This document shows positions 5,582-5,939 of a stretch of 5,939 bases of DNA, piece after piece (within the stretch, counting starts at the first letter, position 1; every line of letters starts with the position of its first letter). This stretch comes from Thermodesulfobacteriota bacterium. Lineage in GTDB: Bacteria > Desulfobacterota > BSN033 > UBA1163. Location of the stretch: the NCBI GenBank assembly GCA_030024065.1, contig JASEIE010000245.1, forward strand, positions 1 through 5,939. The letters run 5' to 3'. A model generated the notes under the pieces. That model was given only the letters and a program-made list of their open reading frames with translations. It made no database searches and was not told the DNA's origin. The position numbers and the translations under genes were made by a program.

Positions 5582-5939
5582 ATGGGGAAGAAGGTTTTTA
5601 TCTTTCTGTCAGGTTTTTTCTTTTTCCTTTGGCTCTTCACCGCCCAGAGCAGTGAAGGGGGAGAGGGCGGTTTTGCCGGGTCTGAAGCCTGCAAGGGGTG
5701 CCATGAGGAGGCCTATGCTAGCTACGCAAAATCGATCCATGCCAAGAAGGCCAAAAAAGACTCCCCAGCAAACAGGGAAGGATGTGAATCCTGCCACGGT
5801 CCTGGCGCCCAGCATGCCGAAAAAGGCGGAAAGAACGGAGCCATTTTAGGTTACGGAAAAAAGGTGAGCGGAAAAGAAAAATACTCAAAATGTCTTACCT
5901 GTCATGGGGAGTCAAAGCATGTTGTCATGTGGGATGCGA
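5582..5939 (+). CDS. secreted multihaem cytochrome c, MtrA/DmsE-like start, 3' end outside window
   Basis: This is the first 119 codons of a periplasmic or secreted c-type cytochrome. A Sec signal peptide (MGKKVFIFLSGFFFFLWLFTA, cleavage near residue 21) is followed by FAGSEACKGCHEEAY. Three haem attachment motifs are visible: CKGCH (37-41), CESCH (68-72) within GCESCHGPGAQH, and CLTCH (104-108). Extra histidines at H53, H78 and H113 are possible distal haem ligands. The spacing and the CESCHGPG..H signature resemble the MtrA/DmsE-type decahaem and cytochrome c554-like families, which carry electrons across the periplasm in anaerobic respiration or to the outer membrane. The haem count is unknown because the gene runs off the right edge. 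An ideal SD (AGGAGGT, 5569-5575) stands 6 bases before the ATG. The gene lies 287 bp behind the haem-sensor two-component pair, past a probable terminator, which suggests separate, possibly regulated, transcription. Confidence 0.93.
   Translation, partial: MGKKVFIFLSGFFFFLWLFTAQSSEGGEGGFAGSEACKGCHEEAYASYAKSIHAKKAKKDSPANREGCESCHGPGAQHAEKGGKNGAILGYGKKVSGKEKYSKCLTCHGESKHVVMWDA

Noticed and set aside
5609..5849. Open frames on both strands within the cytochrome gene (minus 5815-5609, plus 5652-5849)
   Set aside because: The frame from 5582 has an ideal SD, a signal peptide and three CxxCH motifs; the others are shadows.
1..5939. tRNA, rRNA, CRISPR array, insertion sequence or phage elements
   Set aside because: No cloverleaf, regularly spaced repeats, transposase motifs or terminal inverted repeats were seen on either strand.

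Overview
The window is a 5.9-kb piece of a bacterial genome of moderate G+C (judged by eye), with AT-rich promoter regions. The gene content points to an anaerobic, cytochrome-rich, Gram-negative-type bacterium of the Desulfobacterota / Nitrospirota sort: a two-component sensor kinase with haem c motifs in its periplasmic domain, a multihaem cytochrome c, a TlpA/ResA-type thiol-disulfide protein, and PflA-type radical SAM enzymes. The taxonomy is inferred from gene content only.

Layout. (1) 1-426, minus strand: a TlpA/ResA-like thioredoxin protein with a WCGPC active site. It is cut by the left edge, and its signal peptide and thioredoxin domain lie in different frames. (2) 427-714: spacer with a good sigma70-like promoter for that gene, a strong imperfect hairpin just behind the next minus-strand gene, and a doubtful 53-codon ORF. 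(3) 715-1770, minus strand: a radical SAM protein of the PflX type (COG1313) with a Tat signal. (4) 1771-1917: an AT-rich divergent promoter region with a 34-bp-period imperfect tandem repeat and a perfect 6-4-6 palindrome. (5) 1918-3087, plus strand: an AmrS-type radical SAM enzyme (AmmeMemoRadiSam family), also with a Tat signal. (6) 3182-4669 and 4635-5294, plus strand: an overlapping NarX/NarL-type pair, the kinase carrying two CxxCH haem motifs. (7) 5295-5581: spacer with a hairpin, a T-tailed terminator, a candidate promoter and an inverted repeat. (8) 5582 to the right edge, plus strand: the start of a secreted multihaem cytochrome c with three CxxCH motifs visible.

How the parts may fit. 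Every gene except the response regulator carries an export signal or membrane anchor, so the window is dominated by extracytoplasmic cysteine, haem and Fe-S chemistry. The kinase probably senses redox state or a ligand through its haems and drives the LuxR-type regulator. The adjacent cytochrome gene, separated by a terminator and with its own promoter, is a natural candidate target. The most unusual element is the divergent pair of radical SAM enzymes. Both have twin-arginine signals and the same extra N-terminal four-cysteine motif, although radical SAM chemistry is normally cytoplasmic. No AMMECR1, Memo or glycyl-radical partner is visible in the window.
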